This document shows positions 15,164-25,211 of a stretch of 64,000 nt of DNA, one piece after another (the stretch's first letter is position 1; each line of letters begins with the position of its first letter). Origin of the DNA: Agrobacterium rosae (GTDB taxonomy: Bacteria; Pseudomonadota; Alphaproteobacteria; Rhizobiales; Rhizobiaceae); NCBI RefSeq assembly GCF_002915175.1, contig NZ_NXEJ01000008.1:1-64000 (forward strand), read 5' to 3'. Below the pieces are notes generated by a model. The model was given only the letters and a program-made list of their open reading frames with translations, made no database searches and was not told the DNA's origin. The position numbers and the translations under genes were made by a program.

Positions 15164-16942
15164 TTAGCGGATGACGAGGCGAAGGCGCTTGCCCTTGAGC
15201 GGAATGAGTGTTCGGTGGATGGTGTCAGGCCATGATTGGCGCAAGCGCGGATCATCGATCTCAATCATTTCGATGGTGGGGACCTCCGCACCTTCGATAT
15301 AGATGGAACCGAGGTCACCCAGAACCAGCGTGTTGCCAGCAATGCGAGGTTTTTCGACCGTCATTAGAGACAAAACGGCATCGCGCTCGCCATCATAGTC
15401 ATCAATGATCTCAACATGCTGACCACGGATGAGCCTAATGGTCCTGGTGTAGCTTCGCACAGCGGCCTCGGGCGGATAGGCACCTCCGAGCTCCAGCGAG
15501 ATTTCGGCATGCGTTTCAGTGAAATCGACGCAGAAATCGCGGGCTGCAAAGCCCTCGCCATCCTTCTGCATCATACCGCCGAAGCTCGGCAAAGTGTGGA
15601 ACGCCGACTGCATCGTCCAGATGCCGTACCGCTGCGGCGAGAAGGTTTTGGCCGTATAGGTTTCCACGCCGACATCGATGAGGAAGGGGCGTCCTTGCTT
15701 GTAGAGCGTGATGCTGCCGACATCGTTGTGGTTATGGCTTTCGCCATTGTTGCCGCCCTTGACGGCGAGATCGAAGATATCGTCGCGGGCGATGGCGAGT
15801 TCTATGCCGGGGTAAAACATATCGACTTTGGCGGGTGGCGTAAAACGAGCCTCGGTTAGTTCCTTTTCTGCCAGAACCGTTTGCACACGATACCATAGGT
15901 TCCATTCATCCTGCATCAGATGCTTGGACGAGCGCTTCCAGCGATCTACGGCGAAAGCCTGAAGCGACGGCGATGCAATGGTTTTGCCGACGAGATACTC
16001 ACGAAGGCCGCTGGTTTCAAACCGCGCCGGGGCGTCTGCAAAATTGAAGAACTGGTTATCGGCCACATGCATGTGCCGGATGAATTCGGCCATGTTGCGG
16101 AGCTTGTTTTCGCGCAAAAGCGCGCCTGTCACGCCGGGCGCCGCTTCTTCCAGAACTGCCAGTCCTGTGAACTGGCACAGCGTCGCATGGCCATAGTAAA
16201 GAGCGCCCTCTTCGCATGCTCCATCATCCGCATAGTCTTTTTGGAAAGCGTCGAGACTTTTCAGGGCCTGTTCGACAACGGCACGACGGGTGGACTGATC
16301 GGTCGGGCGCAGGAATGTCGAGAGAAGGACGTTCTGCGTGATCCACGCCGTCCAGTTGTTCATCCGCTCATCGCCGTTGCCCATCCACCAGAAGTGGCGC
16401 GAAAGGTAGGGCTTTATGATGCGATGGTCGATCTCGCTGGAAATCCGTGCCACAAGGATGGCGTCCAGTTGGGAGGCGAGCAGGTCCGAGACGAGCGCCA
16501 GGTTGGCCGCCGTCTCGGCTGCGAAGAGATCGATAATCGGTTTTTGTGGGTCCGGCAGCGGAGTACGCGGACCGCCACGGACATGGGAATTATGCGCTGG
16601 CAGCTGCCAGCCGCTTTCCTCGCAGATGAGCCACAGGCCGTCGATGATCTCGGCTAAGAAACGCCCCTCGCCCTCCATACATTCACCCAGAACCAGCGCG
16701 TTCAGCTTCAGGCGGCGCGCGAAATAGAGCGCTTCGAAGCGCGAGCGGTTGCCGTTTTTTGTGTATTCCAGATAATCGCTGGCAAAAATGGTGGACCACG
16801 GTTCATCAAGCGCGCGTGTGGCGGCATCGATCAGCTCCGCGCGACTGGCCTGCGACGCGGAGCGACGAATGCGCTCGACCGTGACATCGGCTGCAAAATC
16901 ACCCAGCCTATCTGGCAGGAGCGGTATCAGTTTTGCAAACAC
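15164..16942 (-). CDS. Heparinase II/III-like polysaccharide lyase, cytoplasmic
   Basis: A 592-aa protein with an alpha/alpha-toroid N-terminal part (about residues 60-350) and a beta-sandwich C-terminal heparinase II/III domain (about 370-590). The signature GESHNHNDVGSITLY carries the histidine/asparagine cluster of the catalytic and Zn-associated site, and an NWTAW segment with Tyr and Trp residues sits in the toroid cleft. No signal peptide is present, so it acts in the cytoplasm on imported chains. Start is GTG 16942 with GGGAGG 8 bases upstream. It would leave 4,5-unsaturated uronyl ends, the substrate type of the GH88 enzyme encoded divergently. Confidence 0.88.
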   Translation of the reverse strand: MFAKLIPLLPDRLGDFAADVTVERIRRSASQASRAELIDAATRALDEPWSTIFASDYLEYTKNGNRSRFEALYFARRLKLNALVLGECMEGEGRFLAEIIDGLWLICEESGWQLPAHNSHVRGGPRTPLPDPQKPIIDLFAAETAANLALVSDLLASQLDAILVARISSEIDHRIIKPYLSRHFWWMGNGDERMNNWTAWITQNVLLSTFLRPTDQSTRRAVVEQALKSLDAFQKDYADDGACEEGALYYGHATLCQFTGLAVLEEAAPGVTGALLRENKLRNMAEFIRHMHVADNQFFNFADAPARFETSGLREYLVGKTIASPSLQAFAVDRWKRSSKHLMQDEWNLWYRVQTVLAEKELTEARFTPPAKVDMFYPGIELAIARDDIFDLAVKGGNNGESHNHNDVGSITLYKQGRPFLIDVGVETYTAKTFSPQRYGIWTMQSAFHTLPSFGGMMQKDGEGFAARDFCVDFTETHAEISLELGGAYPPEAAVRSYTRTIRLIRGQHVEIIDDYDGERDAVLSLMTVEKPRIAGNTLVLGDLGSIYIEGAEVPTIEMIEIDDPRLRQSWPDTIHRTLIPLKGKRLRLVIR

Positions 16943-17016
16943 GCCCTTAACCTCCCGCGCGTTCGATCTTCGATACGAAGCCTCCTATCATACGTCTTTT
17001 CAAATCTCCAGATAAT

Positions 17017-17047
17017 TTGTCTGACTTTAGGTGAAGTTGTTTGACCA
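17017..17047 (+). promoter_or_regulatory. Candidate FadR-type operators between lyase and transporter operons
   Basis: TTGTTTGACCA (17037-17047) fits the FadR-subfamily pattern TNGTNNNACNA exactly; TTGTCTGACTT (17017-17027) misses only the last base. The two share TTGTnTGAC and are 20 bp apart, about two helical turns, in the divergent gap 16943-17166. They are good candidates for binding by the regulator at 13620. Confidence 0.45.
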
Positions 17048-17166
17048 ATACAGATTTTGTGTTATCAAAACGGCTGGAGGCATCGGGTGAAAATCTGATT
17101 GCAGGAGATGTTGCAGCCGGTCTGCGCCGATCATGACGACGGCCGGCCGACAATGGGAGGAATGCC

Positions 17167-18111
17167 GTGGCCATTGTGACCGCGTCCGACACACAGGCGG
17201 CCCCATACCGCAAGAAGAAGGTGCGGATCGTTTCCAAGAGACGACGCCGGATCGAAAATGCGCTGATCGCCTATTCCTTCATTGCCCCGAATTTTCTCGG
17301 CTTTGCCATCTTCACGCTCGGCCCCATTCTCTTCGCATTCGCGTTGGCCTTCATGCATTGGGATGGCTCCAATGCCATGAGCTTTGCGGGGCTGGATAAT
17401 TTCTGGCGGCTATTCGAAGACAAGGCGTTCATCTCGGCCTTCTGGAATACGATCGTCTACACCGTCGTTTCCGTGCCTGCCACGCTAGCCTGCGCGCTGG
17501 GACTGGCCGTCCTTCTCAATCAGAAAATACTCGGGCGGGATTTCTTTCGCACGGCGATGTTCTTTCCCTATGTCGCGTCGCTTGTGGCCGTGGCTGTCGT
17601 CTGGAACATGATTTTCAACCCCGAAATGGGGCCGGTCAACATGCTGCTCTATACGCTGGGCATGGACCCGGCGGATATGCCCGGCTGGGCGGCGGACCGG
17701 CATTGGGCCATGGTCACCGTCATTCTCTTCGGCATCTGGAAGAGCATGGGTTACTACATGGTGATCTATCTCGCCGGACTTCAGGGCATCAACTCCGAGC
17801 TTTACGAGGCGGCGGGGCTGGATGGCGCCAATGCCTGGCAGAAGTTCATCCACGTCACGCTGCCGCAACTGGCACCGACGACGTTTTTCGTCACCGTGAT
17901 GCTGACGATCCAGTCGTTCAAGGTTTTCGATCAGGTCTACATGATCACGCAGGGCGGGCCCGGCACGTCCACGCTGGTTCTAGTCTACCATATCTACAAT
18001 GAAGCCTTTATTTCCTGGGACCTCGGCTATTCCAGCATGATTGCGCTCGTTCTGTTCTTCCTCGTGCTGGCCGTCACCGTCGTCCAGTTCAAACGGCAAC
18101 GGGAGGACTGA
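17167..18111 (+). CDS. Sugar ABC transporter permease (MalF/UgpA type)
   Basis: A 314-aa inner-membrane protein with six predicted helices and the EAA loop EAAGLDGANAWQKFIHVTLPQL (about residues 215-236), which docks the ATPase. Start is GTG 17167 after GGAGGAATGCC; the ATG at 17162 is out of frame. It is the first gene of the importer operon, followed after 4 bp by the second permease. With the MalG-type permease, MalK-type ATPase and family 1 binding protein it forms one CUT1-class oligosaccharide importer. Confidence 0.93.
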   Translation: MAIVTASDTQAAPYRKKKVRIVSKRRRRIENALIAYSFIAPNFLGFAIFTLGPILFAFALAFMHWDGSNAMSFAGLDNFWRLFEDKAFISAFWNTIVYTVVSVPATLACALGLAVLLNQKILGRDFFRTAMFFPYVASLVAVAVVWNMIFNPEMGPVNMLLYTLGMDPADMPGWAADRHWAMVTVILFGIWKSMGYYMVIYLAGLQGINSELYEAAGLDGANAWQKFIHVTLPQLAPTTFFVTVMLTIQSFKVFDQVYMITQGGPGTSTLVLVYHIYNEAFISWDLGYSSMIALVLFFLVLAVTVVQFKRQRED

Positions 18112-18115
18112 GGCG

Positions 18116-18952
18116 ATGCGGATCATGGGCCGGAAAGTCACCGTTGGAACGATTGCCGTCTACGCCACGGTCATCGCGATCACCATCGTCATGTTGCTGC
18201 CGTTTGCATGGATGCTGTCGGCATCACTCAAGCTCAGCCGCGATGTCTTCGCCTTTCCTATCGAATGGATCCCGGCACAGCCGCGCTGGGAAAACTACAC
18301 GGAGATATGGACGAAGATTCCGCTGGCGCTTTTCATCTACAACACGTCCAAGTTGACGATCATCGTCACGATCATGCAGTTGCTGACATCCAGTTTTGCG
18401 GCCTATGCTTTTGCCAAGCTGCATTTTCCCTACAAGAACACGCTGTTTCTGGGCTACATCGCCACCATCGCCATGCCGTGGCAAGTCTATATGGTGCCGC
18501 AATTCCTACTGATGCGGGAATTCGGCCTCAACAACACGCATCTGGCGCTGATCCTGCTGCAGGCCTTTACCGCGTTTGGCGTTTTTCTTATGCGGCAGTT
18601 CTATATGTCGATACCCAACGAGCTGTGCGAGGCCGCGCGCATCGACGGCATGAACGAGTATCAGATATGGGCGAAGATCATGCTGCCGCTATCCAAGCCC
18701 GCGCTCTCGACGCTGACGATCTTCACCTTCGTCACGACCTGGAACGATTTCCTCGGGCCGATGATCTATCTGACGAAAACCGAACTGAAGACCATCCAGA
18801 TTGGGCTCCGCATGTTTATTTCGCAATATTCTGCGGAGTACGGGCTGATTATGGCCGCGTCCGTGGTGGCGTTGATTCCGGTTCTCATCGTTTTCCTGGC
18901 GCTGCAACGCTTCTTCGTCGAAGGCGTCGCTTCCTCAGGGATCAAGGGTTGA
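18116..18952 (+). CDS. Sugar ABC transporter permease (MalG/UgpE type)
   Basis: A 278-aa permease with six helices and the EAA loop CEAARIDGMNEYQIWAKIMLP (residues about 180-200). The frame is open upstream into the previous gene, but ATG 18116 is preceded by GGGAGG and starts MRIMGRKVTVG with a short basic N terminus, as usual for MalG-like subunits. It ends 4 bp before the GH88 gene. It pairs with the 17167 permease in the CUT1 importer. Confidence 0.93.
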   Translation: MRIMGRKVTVGTIAVYATVIAITIVMLLPFAWMLSASLKLSRDVFAFPIEWIPAQPRWENYTEIWTKIPLALFIYNTSKLTIIVTIMQLLTSSFAAYAFAKLHFPYKNTLFLGYIATIAMPWQVYMVPQFLLMREFGLNNTHLALILLQAFTAFGVFLMRQFYMSIPNELCEAARIDGMNEYQIWAKIMLPLSKPALSTLTIFTFVTTWNDFLGPMIYLTKTELKTIQIGLRMFISQYSAEYGLIMAASVVALIPVLIVFLALQRFFVEGVASSGIKG

Positions 18953-18956
18953 TATC

Positions 18957-20129
18957 ATGCTGAATATTAGTAACATCCAACCGAATCCGATCACCTCTGC
19001 CGAAGTCGATGCGGCCATCGTCATGGCTGTTGAACAGGTGCGGCGCAACCTGCCCAACTTTACTTACAAGGCGCAAAACCATTCCAGCGTCGGCAATTTT
19101 TATCCAGCCGTTGCCAACGACCAGTGGACCGCCGGTTTCTGGCCAGGGCAGATATGGCTGGCCTTCGAGCATACAGGCGATAAGGTATTTCAGCACGCGG
19201 CGCAGATACAGGTGCAGAGCTTTCTGCACCGGATCGAAAACCGCATCGAGACCGACCATCACGATATGGGCTTTCTCTATTCACCCTCCTGCATCGCTGC
19301 GTGGAAATTGGTGGAAGATGAGGACGGCAAACGCGCTGCCCTCATGGCTGCCGACCAATTGATGGAGCGGTTTCAGCCCGTAGGCCAGTTCATTCAGGCA
19401 TGGGGCCGCAAGGGCAACCCGGATGAATATCGCTACATCATTGATTGCCTGCTGAACCTGCCACTGCTTTATTGGGCAGCCGAACAGACGGGGCGCGAGG
19501 ACTACCGCGATGTTGCGCTGGCCCACGCTCGCACGACGCTTGCCCATTCCGTACGAGCGGACGATTCCACCTACCACACCTTCTACATGGACCCGGAGAC
19601 CGGCGCGCCGGTGCGTGGCGTGACGAAGCAGGGTTATAGCGACGAGAGCTATTGGGCACGCGGCCAGGCCTGGGGCATTGCCGGAATGGCGTTTTCCTAT
19701 CGCTATGAGCGCCTGCCCGCCTATCGCGATGCGTTCGAGCGGCTACTGGCCTTCTATCTGCAGCGCCTGCCACCCGATCTCGTGCCCTACTGGGACCTCG
19801 TCTTCACGGACAAAGACAACGAGCCGCGCGACAGTTCGGCAGCGGCCATCGTTGCTTGCGGCCTATTGGAAATGGCCGATCTGGAAGAGCCTGAGAAAGC
19901 CGAGCAGTATCGCGACCTAGCCCGACGCATGGTGAAAAGCCTTGTCGATTCCTATTCCGTCAAGGACCCTGCTGTCTCCAATGGTCAGCTTCTGCACGGC
20001 ACGTATTCGAAGAAAACGCCGCACAACACCTGCCGCGGCGAAGGCGTCGATGAGTGCGTGTCCTGGGGTGACTATTATTATCTGGAAGCACTGACGCGAT
20101 TGTCGCGCAACTGGGCCTCCTACTGGTGA
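18957..20129 (+). CDS. GH88 unsaturated glucuronyl hydrolase
   Basis: A 390-aa alpha/alpha-barrel enzyme. The two catalytic aspartates of family GH88 are visible as Asp103 in DHHDMGFLYSPS and Asp163 in YRYIIDCLLNLPLLYWA; further family motifs are QGYSDESYWARGQAWGIAG and DSSAAAIVACGLLEM. The enzyme hydrates and removes 4,5-unsaturated uronic acids from oligosaccharides made by polysaccharide lyases. It has no signal peptide, so it works on imported oligosaccharide. It sits inside the importer operon, 4 bp after the permease and 15 bp before the ATPase, and complements the lyase transcribed the other way. Confidence 0.93.
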   Translation: MLNISNIQPNPITSAEVDAAIVMAVEQVRRNLPNFTYKAQNHSSVGNFYPAVANDQWTAGFWPGQIWLAFEHTGDKVFQHAAQIQVQSFLHRIENRIETDHHDMGFLYSPSCIAAWKLVEDEDGKRAALMAADQLMERFQPVGQFIQAWGRKGNPDEYRYIIDCLLNLPLLYWAAEQTGREDYRDVALAHARTTLAHSVRADDSTYHTFYMDPETGAPVRGVTKQGYSDESYWARGQAWGIAGMAFSYRYERLPAYRDAFERLLAFYLQRLPPDLVPYWDLVFTDKDNEPRDSSAAAIVACGLLEMADLEEPEKAEQYRDLARRMVKSLVDSYSVKDPAVSNGQLLHGTYSKKTPHNTCRGEGVDECVSWGDYYYLEALTRLSRNWASYW

Positions 20130-20144
20130 GCGCGTGAGGACGAT

Positions 20145-21254
20145 ATGGCAAGCATTTCGCTGAAAAAACTCAACAAGACCTTTGGTGCGCTCAAGGTCGT
20201 CCATGATATCGATCTGGAGATTGCCGACAAGGAATTCATCATTTTGGTCGGCCCGTCCGGCTGCGGTAAATCCACCACGTTGCGGATGATTGCCGGGCTA
20301 GAGGAAATTTCCGGCGGCGAGCTTCGCATCGGCGAGGACATGATGAATGACGTGCCCTCCAAGGACCGCGACATCGCCATGGTGTTTCAGAACTATGCGC
20401 TATACCCGCATATGACTGTTTACAAGAACATGGCTTTTGGTCTGCAACTGAGAAAGGCGCCGCGCGAGTTCATCGATGAAAAAGTGAAGGAAGCCGCCAA
20501 TATTCTCGACATCACGCACCTGTTGAACCGCAAGCCGAAAGCGCTTTCCGGCGGGCAGCGGCAGCGTGTGGCGCTGGGCCGCGCCATGGTGCGCAACCCC
20601 GAAGTCTTCCTCCTCGACGAGCCGCTGTCCAACCTCGATGCCAAGCTGCGCGGCACGATGCGGGCGGAAATCAGCAAGCTGCACAAGCGGCTGAATGCCA
20701 CCTTCATCTATGTGACGCACGACCAGATCGAAGCGATGACGATGGCAGACCGTATCGTTGTCATGAAGGACGGGCATATCCAGCAGGTGGATACGCCACA
20801 ACAGCTTTACGACCGGCCCATCAATATGTTCGTTGCCGGCTTCATCGGCGCGCCGCAAATGAACATGCTGCCGGTGACGTTAAAGCGCGACGGCGAGCGC
20901 TTCATCGCCGTATTCGATGGCACGCCGATGCCTTTGCCTGCCAGCATCGATGCCGAGCGGCTGCGCCCTTACGAAAACAAGGATGTCATTCTCGGCATTC
21001 GACCTGAGAATTTTCACGAGTTTGCGCCTGCCGATATCGACGTGGCCAATACCGTGCCGTTCAGCGCAACGCTGGAACTGGCCGAGCCGATGGGATCGGA
21101 GGTTCACTTGAACCTCGTCACAAGCGGCAAAGCGCTGATTGCGCGCGTGTCTCCGCGCTTCAAGGGCAAAATTGGTGACGACATCACGCTCATCGCCGAC
21201 CTGACCGGCGCGCAGCTGTTCGACCCTGAAACGGAACGTTCCATTCTCTACTAA
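20145..21254 (+). CDS. Sugar ABC transporter ATPase (MalK/UgpC/MsmX type)
   Basis: A 369-aa ATPase: Walker A GPSGCGKST (residues about 38-46), Q-loop VFQNYALYPHMTVY, signature LSGGQRQRVALGRA, Walker B VFLLDEPLSNLDAKLR, switch histidine in YVTHDQ. The last 130 residues form the MalK-like regulatory OB fold (GIRPENF, MGSEVHLNL). Such ATPases often power several CUT1 importers. It lies between GH88 and a YesL-like gene, all in one operon. Confidence 0.95.
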   Translation: MASISLKKLNKTFGALKVVHDIDLEIADKEFIILVGPSGCGKSTTLRMIAGLEEISGGELRIGEDMMNDVPSKDRDIAMVFQNYALYPHMTVYKNMAFGLQLRKAPREFIDEKVKEAANILDITHLLNRKPKALSGGQRQRVALGRAMVRNPEVFLLDEPLSNLDAKLRGTMRAEISKLHKRLNATFIYVTHDQIEAMTMADRIVVMKDGHIQQVDTPQQLYDRPINMFVAGFIGAPQMNMLPVTLKRDGERFIAVFDGTPMPLPASIDAERLRPYENKDVILGIRPENFHEFAPADIDVANTVPFSATLELAEPMGSEVHLNLVTSGKALIARVSPRFKGKIGDDITLIADLTGAQLFDPETERSILY

Positions 21255-21269
21255 CCTGCTGGGAGGCGC

Positions 21270-21962
21270 ATGATGCAATGGCTTGAAGGACTGTGGACAA
21301 GGGAGGGAGCCGGGATCGACAAGGATGCCCCGCGTCCCACCGGCCTTGCCCTGTTCTTCGATATTCTGAAACGGGAATGGTGGGAGCTGGTGAAGCTCAA
21401 TCTTCTGTTCCTGATTGCCAGTCTGCCATTGGTCACCATCCCTGCGGCGACATTCGCCATAGCGCGGGTGTCGCGCTCTATCGTATCGGATGAAAATAGC
21501 TATCTGCTGCGCGATTTTGTCGAGGCGTTTCAGCGTTATGCGGTGCGTGGCACGGTGGTGATGCTGGCCTGCGCGACGCTGATCGGTGCCAGCACCTATG
21601 CCGTCATCACCTATGCGAAAGCGGCACCGGATGCGCTGATCTACAGCCTGCCGCTGACGATCAGTCTGTTGATGACGCTGTTTATCAGCCTTGTATCCGC
21701 CTACGCCATCGTGCTGACGGTGACACGTGATGTGGCGGTTGTCAGTTTGTTTCGGCAAGCGGCATTGCTGGCGCTGGTAAAACCGCTGCCGATGCTGGCA
21801 GCACTGGCTTTCGTCGCCGCTCTCTGGCTGGCCCATATCCTGTTCTATCCGGTGTCGGTGTTCATGCCCGCCACCATCAATTTTTCGCTTGGCATCTTCG
21901 CCATCTGCTTTGCAGCACGGCATATCGAGACCTTTGACCTCAAAGGGACGCGCTACCGATAA
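21270..21962 (+). CDS. YesL-like (DUF624) membrane protein
   Basis: A 230-aa protein with about five membrane helices (LLFLIASLPLVTIPAATF, VMLACATLIGAS, LLMTLFISLVSAYAIV, LAALAFVAALWLAHILF and a final segment). It fits the DUF624/YesL family, whose members lie in pectin/rhamnogalacturonan and other sugar importer operons of Bacillus and rhizobia; function unknown, possibly an accessory of the importer. Two adjacent ATGs (21270, 21273) follow GGGAGGCGC. It lies between the ATPase and the binding protein. Confidence 0.85.
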   Translation: MMQWLEGLWTREGAGIDKDAPRPTGLALFFDILKREWWELVKLNLLFLIASLPLVTIPAATFAIARVSRSIVSDENSYLLRDFVEAFQRYAVRGTVVMLACATLIGASTYAVITYAKAAPDALIYSLPLTISLLMTLFISLVSAYAIVLTVTRDVAVVSLFRQAALLALVKPLPMLAALAFVAALWLAHILFYPVSVFMPATINFSLGIFAICFAARHIETFDLKGTRYR

Positions 21963-22000
21963 GATCAACAAACCACACACAGTCCGGGAGGAAACCGACT

Positions 22001-23281
22001 ATGAATTTTAACACGACACGACGTGCATTCGCTTTGGCCACCGCAGGCATTGGTCTTGCCATAGGTATGGGAGGGGCAGCGTTTGCGCAAAGCGATGCGC
22101 CGGTAACCCTGAAATGGGCGCTGTGGGATCTGGACAAGGGTGCCTATTTCAAGCCGCTGATGGATGCCTACAAAGCCAAGCACCCCAATGTGAGTTTCGA
22201 GCCTGTCGATCTGGGTTCGCAGGACTACACGCAGATGATTTCGACGCAACTGACCGGCGGCTCGAAAGACATCGACATCGTCACCATCAAGGATGTGCCG
22301 GGTTACGCCAACCTCGTGCGTGCGGGCAACATCACCGATCTCAGCAGCTACATGAAGGATCAGAAGATCGACCCCGCCAGCTATGGCGGGCTGATCGAGG
22401 AACTGACGGTAGACGGCAAGATCTACGCCTTGCCATTCCGTTCCGATTTCTGGATCGTCTATTATAACAAGGACGTCTTCGACAAGGCGAGCGTCCCCTA
22501 CCCCACCAACGACATGACGTGGGCGCAGTTCGATGAGATTGCCACCAAGCTCAAGGGCGGCATGGGCCAGAACCGCACCTACGGCGCGCTGTTGCACACA
22601 TGGCGCTCTACCGTGCAGCTTCCCGGCATTCAGGATGGCAAGCAGACGCTGGTCGATGGCAAATACGAATTTCTGAAGCCCTGGTACGAGCGGGCGCTCG
22701 CACTGCAAAAGAGCGGTGCGATCCCCTCCTATGCATCGCTGAAAACATCCAACACCCATTATTCCGCGCTGTTCTTCAATGGCACCATCGGCATGTTGCC
22801 GATGGGAACGTGGTTCATGGGCACGCAGATCGCCAAGGTAAAGTCAGGCGAATCCAAGAGCGCCAATTGGGGTATCGTCAAGTTCCCGCATCCCGATGGC
22901 GTTGAGGCTGGCACGACGGCAGCGCAGATTTCCGGCCTGTCGGTCAATTCCAACTCCGCGCATAAGGAAGCGGCGCTTGATTTTATCAAGTTCGTGACCG
23001 GCCCAGAAGGGGCAGCCATCGTCGCCTCGACCGGGACCTTCCCGGCGCTGAGATCGGACACGGTTGCACAGACCATTGCCGCTCTTCCCGGCTTTCCGCA
23101 GGACCAGAACAGCAAGGATGCGCTGAAAGCCGGTAAGGCCTATCTGGAAATGGCCGTCAATCCGAATGCTGCTCGCATCGAGGTCGTGCTGAACCGCGTC
23201 CATGATGCGCTGATGACAGACAACATCTCCATCGATGACGGCATCAAGGACATGGACGACGGTGTCAAAGCCATCAAGTAA
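22001..23281 (+). CDS. Sugar ABC transporter substrate-binding protein (family 1)
   Basis: A 426-aa periplasmic binding protein with a signal peptide (MNFNTTRRAFALATAGIGLA, cleavage near AAFAQS; the twin arginine suggests Tat export is possible) and a family 1 fold: LKWALWDLDKGAYFKPLMDAY, then YALPFRSDFWIVYYNKDVFD and the GIVKFPHPDG hinge region. Ribosome site GGGAGG precedes ATG 22001. A strong terminator follows directly. It is the ligand-recognising part of the importer; aromatic residues near the cleft fit a sugar ligand, but the sugar is unknown. Confidence 0.93.
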   Translation: MNFNTTRRAFALATAGIGLAIGMGGAAFAQSDAPVTLKWALWDLDKGAYFKPLMDAYKAKHPNVSFEPVDLGSQDYTQMISTQLTGGSKDIDIVTIKDVPGYANLVRAGNITDLSSYMKDQKIDPASYGGLIEELTVDGKIYALPFRSDFWIVYYNKDVFDKASVPYPTNDMTWAQFDEIATKLKGGMGQNRTYGALLHTWRSTVQLPGIQDGKQTLVDGKYEFLKPWYERALALQKSGAIPSYASLKTSNTHYSALFFNGTIGMLPMGTWFMGTQIAKVKSGESKSANWGIVKFPHPDGVEAGTTAAQISGLSVNSNSAHKEAALDFIKFVTGPEGAAIVASTGTFPALRSDTVAQTIAALPGFPQDQNSKDALKAGKAYLEMAVNPNAARIEVVLNRVHDALMTDNISIDDGIKDMDDGVKAIK

Positions 23282-23287
23282 GCATCA

Positions 23288-23320
23288 GGCGGTCGCAGGT
23301 CTCTTGCGACCGCCGTTTTT
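23288..23320 (+). terminator. Intrinsic terminator after the binding-protein gene
   Basis: GGCGGTCGCA (23288-23297) pairs perfectly with TGCGACCGCC (23305-23314), loop of 7, followed by GTTTTT. It sits 7 bp after the stop codon and 26 bp before the DUF2264 gene, so it either separates or tunes expression of the last two genes. Confidence 0.85.
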
Positions 23321-23345
23321 ATGATCTGTTTTTGGAAGACATGCC

Positions 23346-25211
23346 GTGCATCACGATAGCGCCAAGGCCAACCCGCTTTTCAACAATCCGCTGCTTACGA
23401 GAGACGACCTTGCTAAAGCGGTAATGGATTTGTTCAACCCGCTTCTTCCGTATTTTTCCGAGGGCGGGGCGCGAGTCCGGCTCAGCGCCACGGGTGCGAT
23501 CTTCGATTATCCGGCAGCGGAACTGGAGGGATTTGCAAGACCGCTTTGGGGCATCGTTCCACTGGCAGCTGGCGGATATGACTTCCCGCATTGGGACCTG
23601 TACCGGCGCGGTCTGGCGAATGGTACCAATCCTGATCATGCCGAATATTGGGGCGATGTTGCCGACCGCAACCAGCGGCTTGTAGAACTGGCGGCCATCG
23701 GTTTTGCACTGGCCATGGTGCCTCAGCACATCTGGGAGCCATTGGACGAGGCCGACAAAGAGATTGTCGCCGCCTACCTGCTGGCAGCGCGGGAACGGGA
23801 ATTCGTAGATAATAACTGGAAGTTTTTTCGTGTTCTGATCGATCTTGGTCTAGAACGGGTGGGCGTGGCCTTCGACACATCCAAAACGCATGCCTATCTC
23901 GATGAGCTCGAGGCTTTCGACATTGGCGATGGCTGGTATCGCGATGGACCGGTGCGGCGGGTCGATCATTACGTGCCCTTCGCCATGCATTTCTACGGGC
24001 TGATCTATACGGTGCTGGCCAAGGGCGATGATGCGCGCAAAGCCCGGCTGCTTCTACGCTCCAAACGCTTCGCCAGCGATATCCGCCATTGGTTCGGCCC
24101 GGATGGCGCTTCGCTCGCCTTTGGCCGCAGCCAGGCCTATCGTTTCGCAGCGGGTGGCTTCTGGGGCGGGCTTGCCTTTGCCGATCTTGAGGCGCTGCCA
24201 TGGTCTCAGGTCAAAGGCTACTATATGCGCCACATCCGTTGGTGGGCCAGGCTGCCGATCTGTGATCGCGACGGCGTTTTATCAATCGGTTACGGCTACC
24301 CCAACCTGTTGATGAGCGAGAGCTATAATTCCCCCTGCTCGCCCTATTGGGCGCTGAAGTTCTTTCTGCCACTGGCACTATCCGCCGACCATCCATTCTG
24401 GACAGCACAAGAAGAAGAGCCTGAAACATTTGACGAACCGATACCCTTGCCACAACCGGGCATGGTCGCGTTCCACACGCCCGGCAACGTCGTCATCCTC
24501 TCCTCCGGCCAGCAGCACGACAAGATGCGCGGCGCGCAGGAGAAATATTCGAAATTTGTCTATTCAACCCGTTATGCCTTCAACATCGAAGCAGACGACA
24601 GGCATTTTGCGGCGGCCAGTTTCGACGGAATGCTGGGACTTTCGGACGATGGTGTGCACTTTCGCACGCGTGAGACGATGGAAGAGGCGTTGATTGCAAG
24701 GGACTTCCTGTTCTCGCGGTGGAGGCCATGGGCGGATGTCGACATCGAGACGTGGCTCGTGCCACAAAACCCTTGGCACATCAGGTTGCACCGCATCCGC
24801 ACCCCGCGTCCGTTGCACACATCCGAAGGTGGATTTGCCATAGAACGAGCCGATTTCAACCGGGACCGAACAGAAGAGGGAGAAGGCCGTGCCGTCTGCT
24901 ACGGACAGAGCGACACAAGCGCCATTCTCGATCTATCGACTGGCATCCGGCGGACAGGGCTCTGCCATCAGGCAATCGCCAACACCAATCTCATTCACCC
25001 CAGAACCCTTGTTCCGCAATTACGAGGCACCATCCCGACAGGCGAGACGCTTCTTGTAACAGCCTGTGTGGCGCAACCCGCCACCAAAGCAGCGGAATCG
25101 GCATTGGCCACATTGCCCCTTACTCCTGATGTACCAGAGTTGGAAGAGACATTCAGGCGCGATGGACGGCGGGTTCCAGCCTTCGCCCTCAACGAAAATC
25201 GCGAAGGTTGA
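23346..25211 (+). CDS. DUF2264 domain protein
   Basis: A 621-aa protein with a DUF2264 domain in its first 370 residues ([70 protein letters not shown]) and a beta-rich C-terminal half ([20 protein letters not shown]). DUF2264 is predicted to fold as an alpha/alpha toroid like polysaccharide lyases and GH88, and family genes lie in sugar-degradation loci; the reaction is not known to me. Start is GTG 23346; the ATG at 23341 is in another frame. No signal peptide. The next gene overlaps its stop (TGATG). Confidence 0.85.
   Translation: MHHDSAKANPLFNNPLLTRDDLAKAVMDLFNPLLPYFSEGGARVRLSATGAIFDYPAAELEGFARPLWGIVPLAAGGYDFPHWDLYRRGLANGTNPDHAEYWGDVADRNQRLVELAAIGFALAMVPQHIWEPLDEADKEIVAAYLLAAREREFVDNNWKFFRVLIDLGLERVGVAFDTSKTHAYLDELEAFDIGDGWYRDGPVRRVDHYVPFAMHFYGLIYTVLAKGDDARKARLLLRSKRFASDIRHWFGPDGASLAFGRSQAYRFAAGGFWGGLAFADLEALPWSQVKGYYMRHIRWWARLPICDRDGVLSIGYGYPNLLMSESYNSPCSPYWALKFFLPLALSADHPFWTAQEEEPETFDEPIPLPQPGMVAFHTPGNVVILSSGQQHDKMRGAQEKYSKFVYSTRYAFNIEADDRHFAAASFDGMLGLSDDGVHFRTRETMEEALIARDFLFSRWRPWADVDIETWLVPQNPWHIRLHRIRTPRPLHTSEGGFAIERADFNRDRTEEGEGRAVCYGQSDTSAILDLSTGIRRTGLCHQAIANTNLIHPRTLVPQLRGTIPTGETLLVTACVAQPATKAAESALATLPLTPDVPELEETFRRDGRRVPAFALNENREG

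Noticed and set aside
20880-21980. A 366-codon minus-strand open frame
   Set aside because: Antisense to the sugar ATPase and YesL genes; histidine/arginine/glutamine-rich composition is typical of a shadow frame in GC-rich DNA.
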